From Haliclona indistincta (Eukaryota; Porifera; Demospongiae; Haplosclerida; Chalinidae), in contig OZ024786.1 of the NCBI GenBank assembly GCA_964017065.1, forward strand, positions 6,391,047-6,455,046: 64,000 nt of DNA, given 5' to 3'. The position numbers were made by a program, and so were the translations under genes. Shown here in pieces: positions 53,466-63,190 of the stretch (positions are counted from its first letter, which is position 1; each line of letters opens with the position of its first letter). A model generated the notes under the pieces. That model was given only the letters and a program-made list of their open reading frames with translations. It ran no database searches and was not told the DNA's origin.

Positions 53466-54095
53466 CTGTCAGTAGTTTTGCAGCTTGAAACTACATTCGT
53501 TAGCTTGAGGACTGCAGTTCTACACCAGGATATGGCAATCAGTAGCGTTTCGAGCCTTTCAGCAAAATCTACAAGCCTGCTAGCAGATCATGGGCGGGCT
53601 CTTCAAATTTGAGAATAAGAGAAAGAAAGATGAACAGATTGTGATGATGCAGTAACGGTATTTAAAGGAAATAGGACAGTCACTGTTGTTATTTATTTTA
53701 TAGTCATTGTTATCTATAACAACAGAGCAAAGCAGTGAATCAACACCCGCTGCTATAATACACCTGGCAAATGATTTGTGTTTGAATCGAGCGCTATCAA
53801 GACCAAGTTAAAGGAACTGTTACCTGCTGCTCCAGCTCCTGTCCCGTTGGCTACACCACCAAGCCAACCTGGCCCTGTCATAAAAATGCAGCTAAGAAAC
53901 CTAGGCTGTTAGATTTTATCAATGTACCTAATGTTCCTGCTTCAATGAACTCGATCTCTAGTGATCATCATTTACGCTATATTTAACATGTCGTGCAAAT
54001 GCACATAGATTTGTCATGGGTTTGCAGTATATATGCAATGTAACGGCTCAGTCGAAGAAGATCAGTAAAAATGTTCAACATACCTACACCGACTC

Positions 54096-54518
54096 GTGTA
54101 CAGAGAAGCGCAGAGAAGAGAAGAAGCGCAGAGAAGGCCACCATGGTGGAACTCTAGGCTAACAAATCGTGCTCCATCACCACCACCAGCAACACAACGT
54201 CCAGGACCGTCGCAGTCAGTAGAGCCGACATTGTCTAGCTCCCCGGCGAGCCAGCGATCGCGAGCTCCGCCCGTCACACCAGACGGCCTCATAGACTCGC
54301 CAGCTCACCAACAATCCGGCGCTGATCATGAGGCAATGCTGGGTGACGACTCTCAGGCTAGCGTCGTCTCACGTCTGAAGCACCTGCAGGACACTGTCAA
54401 CAAACTCCTGGCAGTCACAGACAGTTCAGCTAGGCGATCGCCCGACAAGCCAGCAAAAGCTAGACTCCTTCTTATCTTACTAATTCTCTCAATAGCAATT
54501 TTGAAAGATGTCACTTGA
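54096..54518 (+). CDS. Orphan first exon, Pro/Ser/Arg-rich with coiled coil
   Basis: An open frame of 140 codons with REAQRREEAQRRPPWWNSR, a Pro/Ser-rich linker and SVVSRLKHLQDTVNKLLAV (coiled coil). Composition and order resemble 18193-18446 and 27075-27270. 53700-54095 before it and 54520-54880 after it hold nothing recognisable. Confidence 0.35.
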   Translation: MYREAQRREEAQRRPPWWNSRLTNRAPSPPPATQRPGPSQSVEPTLSSSPASQRSRAPPVTPDGLIDSPAHQQSGADHEAMLGDDSQASVVSRLKHLQDTVNKLLAVTDSSARRSPDKPAKARLLLILLILSIAILKDVT

Positions 54519-55159
54519 CCTGCACTTAGCTATATAAATTTAAGATCAAAAGCTGTTGTTGGAGTTTCGGAGAGACCATGTATTGGAAGACGCACTGAGG
54601 CATGCACGAAAAAAGAAGTTGTATCCCAAAAGAGTTTAAAGGTTCCAGCTATAATGCATACCGATTACTCATAGGCTAATGGTAACCATGCAGGCTCTCA
54701 GTATGATAATAATCTTCCGATAAGTTATATTCATTGGTGAAGAAGCGGAGGACACTGGGGGGCTTAGGCGGGAATTTTGGAGATTATAATTTGTTGCTGA
54801 TGTTGCAAACCAACATTTGATAACAAAGACATTTCATCAAAATGAACCCGGACTCCAGGACTGCTAGGACTCCAGGTAATAGCAAAGTATGTTACTTCAT
54901 GTACATGCATGCATGCTCTGTGTAGCTATAAAAATGTCAAAACGATTTTTTATACGTGTGAGTTCAAGCATATTGGACAGTACATAAGAATGTTGATAAT
55001 ACAAGATGGCTTTGGGCTACCCATTTTCTCTTTATCTTTATAATTATGAGTGCTTGGTATCTGTTGACATCTCGATAGTGTATGTCACTGATGACCATAT
55101 CTCAGACACTTGGCTCAGACAACTTGTTTCATTGGTGAGTTTGTTTTGAACCCTATATG

Positions 55160-55226
55160 TATAGGTTAACCCATGTGTTCCAAGGCGGTACGGGATATAC
55201 CCAAGGCTGGTTAATTATACCGCCTA
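55160..55226. repeat. Half hairpin of the 4732 type
   Basis: TATAGGTTAACCCATG ... GGTTAATTATACCGCC matches one arm of the hairpin at 4732-4861 from its outer end inward. The other arm is missing. Confidence 0.7.
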
Positions 55227-55227
55227 A

Positions 55228-55670
55228 CACACCAGTGGAGCTACAATCACTGCACTGCAATTAAAAATAATTCAAATAGCGTTGAATGATTGTTACCCTA
55301 TTATTTCAGCTATTATGCTAAGTTTGAAGCCAGGGCATCAACAAGATGCTCTATTAAAACTGCTTGAGAGCATGATCAATGGCATACCACACACTAAAAG
55401 AAGGTGACTAGAATAACAATTTCAGGTGTATTATGGAGTTGAGTGTACAAGTACAGGTATGTAATAAAATAATTAATCAAATGAACAAGAAGTATTATCA
55501 AGCGCTAATGTGACCAAACCAAAGAGGCAAGCACATACATCCCAGTAGACATACAAGTTAGTGCACAAGTGTATTACCAACATTTGAACACCAACATTTG
55601 AGTACCTGTGTAATATCTATTGCATCAACAGAGCTACTGAAATTGGTAGTAGGAGCAGATAGAGAGGATA
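55228..55670 (+). pseudogene. Second USP fragment and flank, copy of 38810-39085
   Basis: Matches 38810-39085, including the exon with GHQQDA. Nine bases encoding His-Asp-Phe of the DAHDFL box are deleted in frame. The downstream STCVISIAST and ELLKLVVGADR stretch is also shared. It is joined to a half hairpin on its 5' side. Confidence 0.65.
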
Positions 55671-55830
55671 GAGAGGAGGGAGACTTACTCAGATGTGAAG
55701 ATCTGTCAATAAATGAAGAAGCAATAGACCACGACATCAGTCAAATAATGTCACTGATGACATACTCGGCTTGGGTACAATACCACAACTATTCCATTAG
55801 CTGTTATTCTAGCGATGTCAGTTGAAACAG

Positions 55831-56030
55831 CAATGGAGCTGTATGTTATGTAGTATAACTCCAACTAAGCTAGACATGATACAGTGTGACACATGTGATC
55901 AATGGTACCACTAGTAAGAACATATGGCTATTACAAGGTTTACAATAATTCAATACTATAATAGGAACTGTAAAAATAATTATTGAAGATACAGAAGAAG
56001 AGTGGCACTGTACCAAATGTTACACACACA
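55831..56030 (+). pseudogene. PHD finger split over two exons
   Basis: Exon 55831-55913 encodes QWSCMLCSITPTKLDMIQCD and CDQWYH, then meets a donor (TA|GTAAGA). 55990-56030 encodes EEEWHCTKCY. Together they give a PHD-type zinc finger (C-x2-C, C-x2-C, H, W-x-C-x2-C), though the third Cys pair and splice phase are imperfect. It lies downstream of the USP fragment and may be the tail of a USP- or Ulp1-type gene. Confidence 0.45.
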
Positions 56031-56154
56031 ACTTAGCCCAATCATCTAAGCAGGCTAAAGCACTCCAACTGAATGTCAAGATGACGATATAGAGAACCAT
56101 CACCAATAATATTTCCCATACCTTGGCATCTGATGATGTCTCTAGACAGCCAAG

Positions 56155-56380
56155 GGACCCGTGCAGCAATTCTCCTCATGAATAACAGTAGGGAAATAAG
56201 GTCCTAAAAGGAGAAGAACAGTCGCTGTGAGAAAACTTTACTTCCAGCAGATGTCATGTAATGCTTCACCTGTAATGCACAAAACACTATCATGGAATGA
56301 TTTTACCAGTGAGGCTGAACAAAGTATGAAAATGGAGTTGAAACTGTTCACATACATGTTGCAGAAGTATGTAATACACA
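56155..56380. repeat. Segmental duplication, copy of 60150-60375
   Basis: GGGAAATAAGGTCCTAAAAG through ATGAAAATGGAGTTGAAACT is shared with 60150-60375, with indels. Confidence 0.85.
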
Positions 56381-56706
56381 CAGAAAATTGAATGAAAATT
56401 TACTTGAAAAATTAAAATTTACTTGACTACAGTCACGCTGTGTCAAAGGCTGTGTGATACGTGGTCACCAGCGGTGCGCCTAGAAACTTAGTAGGCGTTA
56501 ACATGGAAGGTGTGGCAGTCCAGTCCACAGGTGTGGCAGTCCAGTTCAAGTACCAGTCCACACCTTCCCTGTGCTTCCAGTGTTCCCAATAATAGCGACT
56601 GCTAGCTACAGATAGCTCAGCTGGAGAAATGGATAGCTTCTACCAGCGATGGCACTGGCTTGGAGGATCGAGCTTTTTTCGATAGCAGCTTTAGTTGCCA
56701 AGTTAC

Positions 56707-56762
56707 GTTCACGTATACACTCGAAAAGCCTTTAAAGCTAATTTTCGAGTGTATGCGTGAAC
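56707..56762. repeat. 20-bp inverted repeat
   Basis: GTTCACGTATACACTCGAAA (56707-56726) is inverted at 56743-56762 with one mismatch around a 16-bp loop. Confidence 0.85.
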
Positions 56763-56954
56763 ATAACTCGAAAGTACGGAAAGCAGGCATGTGGTGCTCA
56801 TTGTCGTATGTCGTCACCCTCATCATTGTCTTGGACACCGTCTCCCCAGTCGAGCGATGTTTAACACTTTCATATGAACTCTCACTTTCTTATTTATGTA
56901 CTCAGTTGGTCTCTCAAAACTTTTACTATAGCTTGACACGTCTCAGGTGCAATT

Positions 56955-57365
56955 GCTCCTATCGTCTGTTCTTGTTTGATGTCCCCAAGGCTCCCTGGTG
57001 GGGAGGAGTGTTCGAGAGACTAATCAAGTCCACCAAGAGATGTCTCAAAAAGATCTTCGGACAAACAAGGCTGTCACATGACGAGCTAATAACGGCACTC
57101 ACTGAAATGGAAATGGTCCTTAATTCAAGACCCCTATCTTATGTAGCAGCTGACGACCTGGAAAAGCCACCAGCACCTCACATTCATTGTGAGGACGAAT
57201 ACTGATGACCAATCTAGACTACCTGACAATTGGGCAAGTTGATGACAAAGAGACATTCGAGATCAACCCAGATGGATTGAGCGTGAGAGTGAAACACCTT
57301 AATCACACCCTGGAACAATATTATTTTGGAGCAGATGGGTTTAACCAGGATATTTCACACCTACA
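56955..57365 (+). mobile_element. Bel-Pao LTR retrotransposon integrase fragment
   Basis: LFDVPKAPWWGGVFERLIKS, KRCLKKIFGQTRLSHDEL and LTEMEMVLNSRPLSYV form the C-terminal integrase region typical of Bel-Pao elements (PKAPWWGGxxERxV...L.ExE..LNSRPL). After 57205 the frame changes, and DDKETFEINPDGLSVRVKHL continues the adjacent DUF5641-like segment (RVKHLN..L..FW). No LTR, protease or reverse transcriptase was seen. An isolated 3' pol remnant. Confidence 0.75.
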
Positions 57366-58169
57366 TACATAATAAAGCTTTACATGGTACAGTAGGTAAT
57401 ATGTGACGAGCAATCTCAGTGTAATTGCCAGTCTTTCATCTGGTGAAACTGTCTTGACGCAGCCTAGCATTCTTTATTGCAATCAGAGGTGCTACCATTG
57501 TCAGCAGGCATTAGAAAGTGGTAGCATCCATACGAATAAAGTTTTCAGTAGCTGCTGACATACAAAACTTATTCAGTATTAGCTGTGTAGAGGTAATGTA
57601 TGTTGGACACCCACGTGGCTACAAAAAAGTGAACAGTATCCATTATTTCTTGCTTCCCAACAATGCACAAACTGTTTCTGTGACCCTTGTGTCGTCTTAT
57701 GGCACCGGATTTTTTTGTGGGGATTCTGTAGCCCTCATCCAGCAAATAATGAGAAGCACTATCGACTCTACAGACTGTTTTGGAGGACATTAAATGATTT
57801 AGGGCTATGGAAGGATGAGGAGTACTTGGCTACAAAAGAGACCAAAACAGTACGACATGATAAGCGGGATATTATTCCTGCATGTATGGTAAAGGATTAG
57901 TTTTAATATTAAATATTGCTAAGCCCATCATTAAGTTAGGAAGTGCGATCACACTATCCTAGCCAATACTTGTCGACACATCGAGTACAACACTGCAGTC
58001 TTCTTGCTGATTTTCCTTAAGGGAAAACTGGTCCAAATTTCTCCACAAAAAGATCTTGGAGGTGTTCCTGCTGTCTCGATTCACCTAGCATTCACGAGTG
58101 ATTCCATAGCAGACTAAAAATACCACTCACTGTTATTTTGTTAGGCATAGCACATGCAGAAAAATCAAC
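57366..58169. other. Unassigned
   Basis: An open frame at 57590-57790 (VGHPRGYKKVNSIHYFLLPN) looks exon-like but has no recognised family. Otherwise AT-rich sequence. Confidence 0.3.
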
Positions 58170-58365
58170 TTACAGTTAAACTTATAAACATCTTCAAACA
58201 GGAGGGTAAAGCAGACTGTGAAATCTTTGTCCTCACACTCAGATTCATTCCAGTCCTCACTCTCTGACTCATTCCAGTCCTCACTCTCTGACTCATTCCA
58301 GTCCTCACTCTCGGACTCGTTCCAGTAATCAGTCTCGGACTCATTCCAGTCCTCACTCTCAGAGC
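58170..58365 (-). CDS. Minus-strand exon with acidic 8-residue repeats
   Basis: A 24-bp unit repeats about five times and on the minus strand encodes ESEDWNES repeats, with one diverged copy (ETDYWNES), followed by DFTVCFTLLFEDVYKFN and a GTAAGT donor at 58170. A repeated Trp inside acidic repeats and a proper donor support real coding. The opposite or shifted frame (SQRVRTGM) is less likely. A stop lies upstream at about 58388, so the exon start is not certain. Confidence 0.45.
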
Positions 58366-58439
58366 TCTGTTTGCAGTGGCTCTACTCCTCGGTATTGATC
58401 CACTTCAGGATCGGTGCAGTAAAGTAGCAGTTGCTTCAG

Positions 58440-58550
58440 ACTCGTTAAAATACGGTTGCTACAATGGCCATGTTAAACAATTGTCATCAACAATGGTGTG
58501 TTTGCTCAGAACATTTACTATCTGTCCACAACACAACCTCAGCATCAATG
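58440..58550 (+). pseudogene. Isolated block a of the PD-(D/E)xK-like gene
   Basis: SLKYGCYNGHVKQLSSTMVC and CPQHNLSINV match block a at 636-784, up to the same donor position (GTGAGC). The 5' part of the block and all others are missing. Confidence 0.65.
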
Positions 58551-58794
58551 TGTGAGCTATGTTTATGGTACACTGTAATTGATATTATGTATGTACGTAG
58601 TACTAGTTACGGAAGCAGAGCGCTGACATCCATTTTCCATTTCACAATTCCATTTTCCATTTCTAGTTTCCATTTCACAATTACAGTTCTCCAATTAAAG
58701 CATCGTTGTACTCACAGTTTTCCAATTAGCCGCATGTGCTATCTCTCTCTCTCTGATTTTCGAAGCATACTATAGCTCCTGTGCACTACGTATA

Positions 58795-58937
58795 GGTTAG
58801 AGACCGAGGCCTAGGGATCTACGCGGTATAGAAACCCGAGAGGAAGCCATATAGAACCCGAGCGCGTAGCGCGAGGGTTCTATGGCGACGCGAGGGTTTC
58901 TATACCGCGTAGATCCCGTTGGCCGAGGTCTCTAACC
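58795..58937. repeat. Palindromic hairpin of element B
   Basis: Arms of about 45 bp (GGTTAGAGACCGAGGCC... and ...GGCCGAGGTCTCTAACC) continue inward to the apex GAGCGCGTAGCGCGAGGG. Almost identical to 61008-61148, and where the outermost stem base pair differs (GAGACC against GACACC) the partner arm differs too. Confidence 0.9.
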
Positions 58938-59286
58938 GGCTTAGAGTATAGCAACCGTTGCTATCCAACAAGGAATTTTCGACGCTGCGCAAATGTTTTG
59001 TAAAGAACACGGCCTTACTTCAGCGATGGGAAAACACAGTCGAGTTTAGCTAGAGTACGTCGCTAAACGGCTTTCCATGTCTTGGTACACCTTGCTGGTA
59101 CTCTGTCTCGTCTTCTACCATCCTTCCGCCATCGCTTTAGCGTCTGCTAGTGGCTTTCTGACGCAACAAAAAGTTAGTTTCTGGAACTCACTCACGCTCA
59201 CACGTGTACAAGCCTCACATCAGGTGTTCTTGTAATAACAATTTTTATGGCTTGTTATGAATGCACTCTCACTAAGCAAACTGTGG

Positions 59287-59349
59287 TCTATCTGTTCGCG
59301 GAAGGACTCTATCTGTTCGCGGATGGACTCTATCCGTTCGCGGATGGTC
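59287..59349. repeat. 21-bp direct repeats x3 in element B
   Basis: TCTATCTGTTCGCGGATGGA-type units start at 59287, 59308 and 59329. The first 14 bp differ from the element A unit at only two positions. Confidence 0.9.
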
Positions 59350-59524
59350 TCTACAGCAAATAGATCCTCGGATCTAATAAATCTGATTGGTCAATAACAT
59401 TGAGCTATACTCTAAGTATACAATCCATCTCCTAGAAGTGTTCTGTGATTGCTGTCAGAGGTCAGATTGCATGATTGTGTTCTCGACGTGGTGATAGCAG
59501 TGCCTATAGGCTTAATGTACCAGA

Positions 59525-59734
59525 ATGAATACTGGATTTAAAGTTTTGTTGCAGAAAGCCAGAATGAATGAGACGACGATAACTATCCTACAGGACGAAG
59601 ACTTAACTGACGAGGCCATCTTGATATCACTATCACGCGACGACTTAAAAATTCTGCTCAGCAGATCATCGTTATTGACCATCGGTCAGTATAGTATGTT
59701 AGTGAGTTACTTAATGACTTTATTGACTTTATAA
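59525..59734 (+). CDS. SAM-like first exon
   Basis: An ATG frame encodes MNTGFKVLLQKARMNETTIT, ILQDEDLTDEAILISLSRDD, LKILLSRSSL and LTIGQYSML. This is a SAM-domain-like pattern (LL...G..E.....L....I....L..L...DLK.L.....LG). It is probably an orphan first exon. Confidence 0.45.
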   Translation: MNTGFKVLLQKARMNETTITILQDEDLTDEAILISLSRDDLKILLSRSSLLTIGQYSMLVSYLMTLLTL

Positions 59735-60879
59735 TGACTTTAATAAAATGACTTTATTGACTTTATAATGACTTTAACAAATTAAACGTTATTGATCACC
59801 TGCACTCACTTCCTAATCGGATTTTGTGTGCAATGACCAGATACGATAATACATGAATAATGTTAAAGTAATGAGATGTTAGAAACTTACTATTATGCAA
59901 ATAATAATTTAGCTCAGGCATCGCCTGTATCGTGGCGTAACTTGAAGATCGCAAGTTGTTTACAGTTAGTGGAGTCAGTTTAGGAAGATTATTCACCATC
60001 TATGTGAATCATTCAGCCGTTGCTGTGATCACAAGCTTGCCAGCACTCCAAAACAGATTCTAAGACCCTGCCAGCAGATCATGGGCAGGGCTCTTAGCAA
60101 TGATAGTGTCGCATGACTATGAGTGTAACTATATGACGCATGACGCTAAGGCGCCCGTGGAGCAATTCTCATAAATAATATTAGGGAAATAAGGTCCTAA
60201 AGGAGAAAAACAGTCGCTGTGAGAAAACTTTCAGATCCAACTTCCAGCAGATGTCATGTAATGCTTGACTTGTTATGAATAAAACACTATTATGGGATGA
60301 TTTTACCTGAACAAAGAATGAAAATGGAGTTGAAACTGTTCACATACATGTTGGAGAAGTATGTAATACACACAGACAACAAGGAAAGTCCAGATAACAT
60401 AGAAAGTTTTTCTTGGCTATATGGAAGAATGAGAGTCGTCAGTAAGAAATCATCCAGGATTTACCAAGAATAAACATTCAAATATGCTTCTGAGTCATGC
60501 AACAAGCCTTGGCATTCAAATGACATGTATGGTGACATAAGGGTGACTTCTATTCAATTATTAATAATTTTGAATGCAGAAAGGGCAAAAATTTCCCCTT
60601 TGTGTTTAAATTATCAGCAACAAAATTTAAGGTTACGGGATACACCACGCCCACTCACTAGCAAGCTGAAATGGTTGCCTGAAAAAAAAAACAATCGTAG
60701 CATCGCCTCCAGCATCCGATGGCGGCACTTCTGTGATACAGGGGCTGGACGATCTACTAGCAGAGATTCGCTCATATCTGACCATTGATCATGACTAATA
60801 ATTCTGTGACCATAGCGGCTTTGCTGCTGAAGAACTTTGCAGTAATGGTATTTTAACTAAGGCTGAATTTTCACATTGA
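59735..60879. other. Unassigned; includes duplicated block 60150-60375
   Basis: TGACTTTATTGACTTTATAA is tandemly repeated near 59715-59780. 60150-60375 duplicates 56155-56380. 60640-60790 has a weak open frame. No gene was recognised. Confidence 0.35.
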
Positions 60880-61003
60880 CCATATGGGATTTGGTAGTGG
60901 ATTGACATGGCACGGCTTCCCTGACATGAAAGTAGAAAATCTTTTCCTTCTAAAAACTGACGATGAAATACTCGCAGCTCTTGACTGGTACCCCAACTAC
61001 AAA
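60880..61003 (+). CDS. Exon fragment interrupted by element A
   Basis: GFGSGLTWHGFPDMKVENLF and KTDDEILAALDWYPNYK precede the insertion. TWHGxPD is a motif I recall at the start of multicopy sponge REase-like proteins (uncertain). The reading runs into the hairpin of element A at 61004. Confidence 0.3.
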
Positions 61004-61007
61004 TATA

Positions 61008-61148
61008 GGTTAGACACCGAGGCCAAGGGATCTACGCGGTATAGAAACCCGAGAGGAAGCTATAGAACCCGAGCGCGTAGCGCGAGGGTTCTATGGCGAC
61101 GCGAGGGTTTCTTTACCGCGTAGATCCCGTTGGCCGAGGTGTCTAACC
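61008..61148. repeat. Palindromic hairpin of element A
   Basis: GGTTAGACACCGAGGCC pairs with GGCCGAGGTGTCTAACC; the stem runs through GGGATCTACGCGGTATAGAA to the apex GAGCGCGTAGCGCGAGGG. The inner end and TIR together read TCTAA-CCGAT-TTAGA, a short inverted repeat around 5 bp. Confidence 0.9.
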
Positions 61149-61229
61149 GATTTAGAGTATAGCTAGCAACCGTTACCACAGTAAGTTTTGACGCAAATAG
61201 TCGACGCGTGCAGCACTGAGCATGCAATT

Positions 61230-62569
61230 ATGGCCGAGTTTTCTTCCTTCTTCGACTTTCTGCCCGATTCTGTAAAGGAGTGGTATTCACCAGAAGACGA
61301 CGATTTTTTAAGAGAAACCATTCGACAACGAAAAATTCGAGAGCGACAGCAGCACGAAGAACTACAGTTCGACATACCTGACTCGTTGTTGCTAGAAGCA
61401 ATTGAAAGCTTTGAGCGCCCGACACCAGCAAAGAGGAGGTTCGCTGTTCCAAAAACTGACGATGAAGTCGAACTAGCTAAAACAACAGCAGTTCAGAAGA
61501 AAACACGGCAAGATACAGAGTACTGTACCAGGTTATTTTTAGCCTGGAGAGAGAGTCGCTCGATTGAAACAGGAGAAACAGTACCAACTTTAGAAGAACT
61601 GCAGAGCCAACCTTCTGAGCTAGCGAGTTGGATGGAGCGTTTTGTCTTAGAAGTGAGAAAGAAGGATGGCTCTGCATTTCAATCAAGCTCACTAAATCAT
61701 GTGGTGGCTGGAATCATGCGCTATATTCGATGCAACGGTCAACCAGAGCTTGACTTCTACAAAGACGCAGTTTTTCACGATTTCAGACGAACTCTTGACA
61801 GTGAGATGAAGAGACTGAAAGGTGCAGGAGAAAACTGCAAACGTAAACAAGCCGAACCTATCACAGAGGAAGAAGAGGAGAGACTATGGGAGACAGGACA
61901 ATTAGGATTCCATATCTCAAATACACAGAGGATGTGTCTAAAAACAGACAGGGCGGTCTGAAAAACAAGAGAGTGAGTGCAAAGGTAGTGCTGCATCATG
62001 CTAACACACAAAATCCATCCCGATGTTTCGTGAGACTGTTTGCATTGTATCTTAGCCACTGCCCCGAGGACTCACCTCCTGAACGCTTCTATCAGCAGCC
62101 TCTGTTGAAGCCTACTTCTAAAGTCTGGTACTCTAAACAAGCTATTGGCCACAACAAGCTACAGTCTGTAGTGCAGAGAATTTGCACGGCAGCAGGAATC
62201 ACTGGCTATAAGACAAATCACTCTCTGAGAGCTACGGCAGCTACGAGACTCTTTCATCGCAATGTTGACGAACAGTTGATAATGGAAAGAACCGGCCATA
62301 GAAGCACAGATGGGATCCGTAGTTACAAGCGTACATCAGAAGAGCAACAAGAACAAATCTCAGACATATTGAACAACCCCAGTCTCAACAGTCCGGCTCT
62401 GCGTCCTGTGGAGCTCAACATCTGTTCTTCTAGCTCTGCTGCTCAACTATCTTTTCAAACAGTAGTGACGAACACTATAGAGCCCAACACCTGTTCATCA
62501 GGATCTGCTGTTCCTCTGCCCGTAGTGCTGAACTCTTGCTCTAATATCATTATCAACATGAAGCAGTGA
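61230..62569 (+). pseudogene. Tyrosine recombinase (Crypton/DUF3504 type), internally deleted
   Basis: The start ATG (MAEFSSFFDFLPD) lies 79 bp inside the TIR. The N-terminal half (to about 61905) is helical, with TRLFLAWRESRS and SSSLNHVVAGIMRYIR, a SAM-like DNA-binding region. The catalytic half, in another frame from about 61900 to TGA at 62567, has YLKYTEDVSKNRQGGLKNKR, then NHSLRATAATRLF, ERTGHRSTDG and IRSYKR: H-x-x-R, the second His and the Tyr nucleophile. The segment that should carry the first catalytic Arg between TGQLG and YLKYTEDVSKN is missing and the frame changes there, so this copy is inactive. Stops are otherwise absent, suggesting recent loss. The Ser-rich tail is unassigned. 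Confidence 0.75.
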
Positions 62570-62701
62570 CTGTGTTGTGTATCATGACTCTATCAGACAG
62601 TTGTAACTGTGTAGTGTCACTTACTATAGCAGAGCAGACAACTATTATTGTAATCATCATTGTACATCAAATAACATTATTGTTAAAGTTGGTGCCCATG
62701 T

Positions 62702-62785
62702 TCTATCAGTTGGCGCACATGTTCTATCAGTTGGCGCCCATGTTCTATCAGTTGGCGCCCACGTTCTATCAGTTGGCGTACTGTC
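62702..62785. repeat. 21-bp direct repeats x4 in element A
   Basis: TCTATCAGTTGGCGCCCATG-type units start at 62702, 62723, 62744 and 62765. The array ends 53 bp before the distal TIR. Confidence 0.9.
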
Positions 62786-63190
62786 TACGTGATTTAGAAA
62801 CCTGCAAGCAACCAATCAGATTGCTAGATTCTTACATGCTATACTCTAAATTATGATAATGAATGGTGTCATGATTAATATTTTCTAGTCAAAAATAGAG
62901 GAAAAACTTAGTTTCCTGAACTTGTTGAAAAAAGAAAGTTTTTAAATGTACAACTTTCACTCAGCATTTAGAAAAGAGTATCAAGGTTCACTTGTATCGG
63001 GCTATAAAGAACTGTGATGGATCGCCAGATAGATTTCAGCAGTTGATAGAGAACATACCAAACCATTACAAGATAAGTTGTTAGTAAAACTTTGTCAAAT
63101 AAGGTATTGATTGTCACACAGAGAATCAACACTAATTGTCTGCTCTTCCTGAACATCTCACAGCTACATACATCTATCGTGAGACCACAT

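Larger units (their letters stand above)
58791..59416. mobile_element. Composite element B: hairpin plus non-autonomous TIR unit
   Basis: TATAGGTTAGAG starts a hairpin (58795-58937). GG then separates it from a 477-bp unit with perfect 13-bp inverted ends CTTAGAGTATAGC (58940-58952) and GCTATACTCTAAG (59404-59416). Three 21-bp repeats (59287-59349) lie 54 bp from the distal end. No recombinase gene is present. The stem and TIRs are nearly those of element A at 61004-62850, so A-type protein probably mobilised B. Confidence 0.8.
61004..62850 (+). mobile_element. Composite element A: hairpin plus TIR unit with recombinase gene
   Basis: TATAGGTTAGAC starts the hairpin (61008-61148). GA then separates it from a 1700-bp unit with perfect 13-bp inverted ends TTTAGAGTATAGC (61151-61163) and GCTATACTCTAAA (62838-62850). 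The unit contains a tyrosine recombinase gene, four 21-bp repeats (62702-62785) and CCAATCAGATTG near the distal end. Known Cryptons use this enzyme class and usually lack TIRs, so TIRs with a one-sided hairpin are unusual. The layout is shared with three other loci in the window. Confidence 0.8.

Noticed and set aside
62702..62785. Protein repeat (MFYQLAP) as a coding tandem repeat
   Set aside because: The 21-bp repeats lie downstream of the recombinase stop. Equivalent arrays in elements B and C encode unrelated peptides, so the DNA repeat itself is the likely signal.
58791..62850. Elements A and B as two ends of one larger transposon
   Set aside because: Each has its own hairpin and its own matched TIR pair, and the first TIR base differs between them (C in B, T in A). 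Two separate insertions are simpler.
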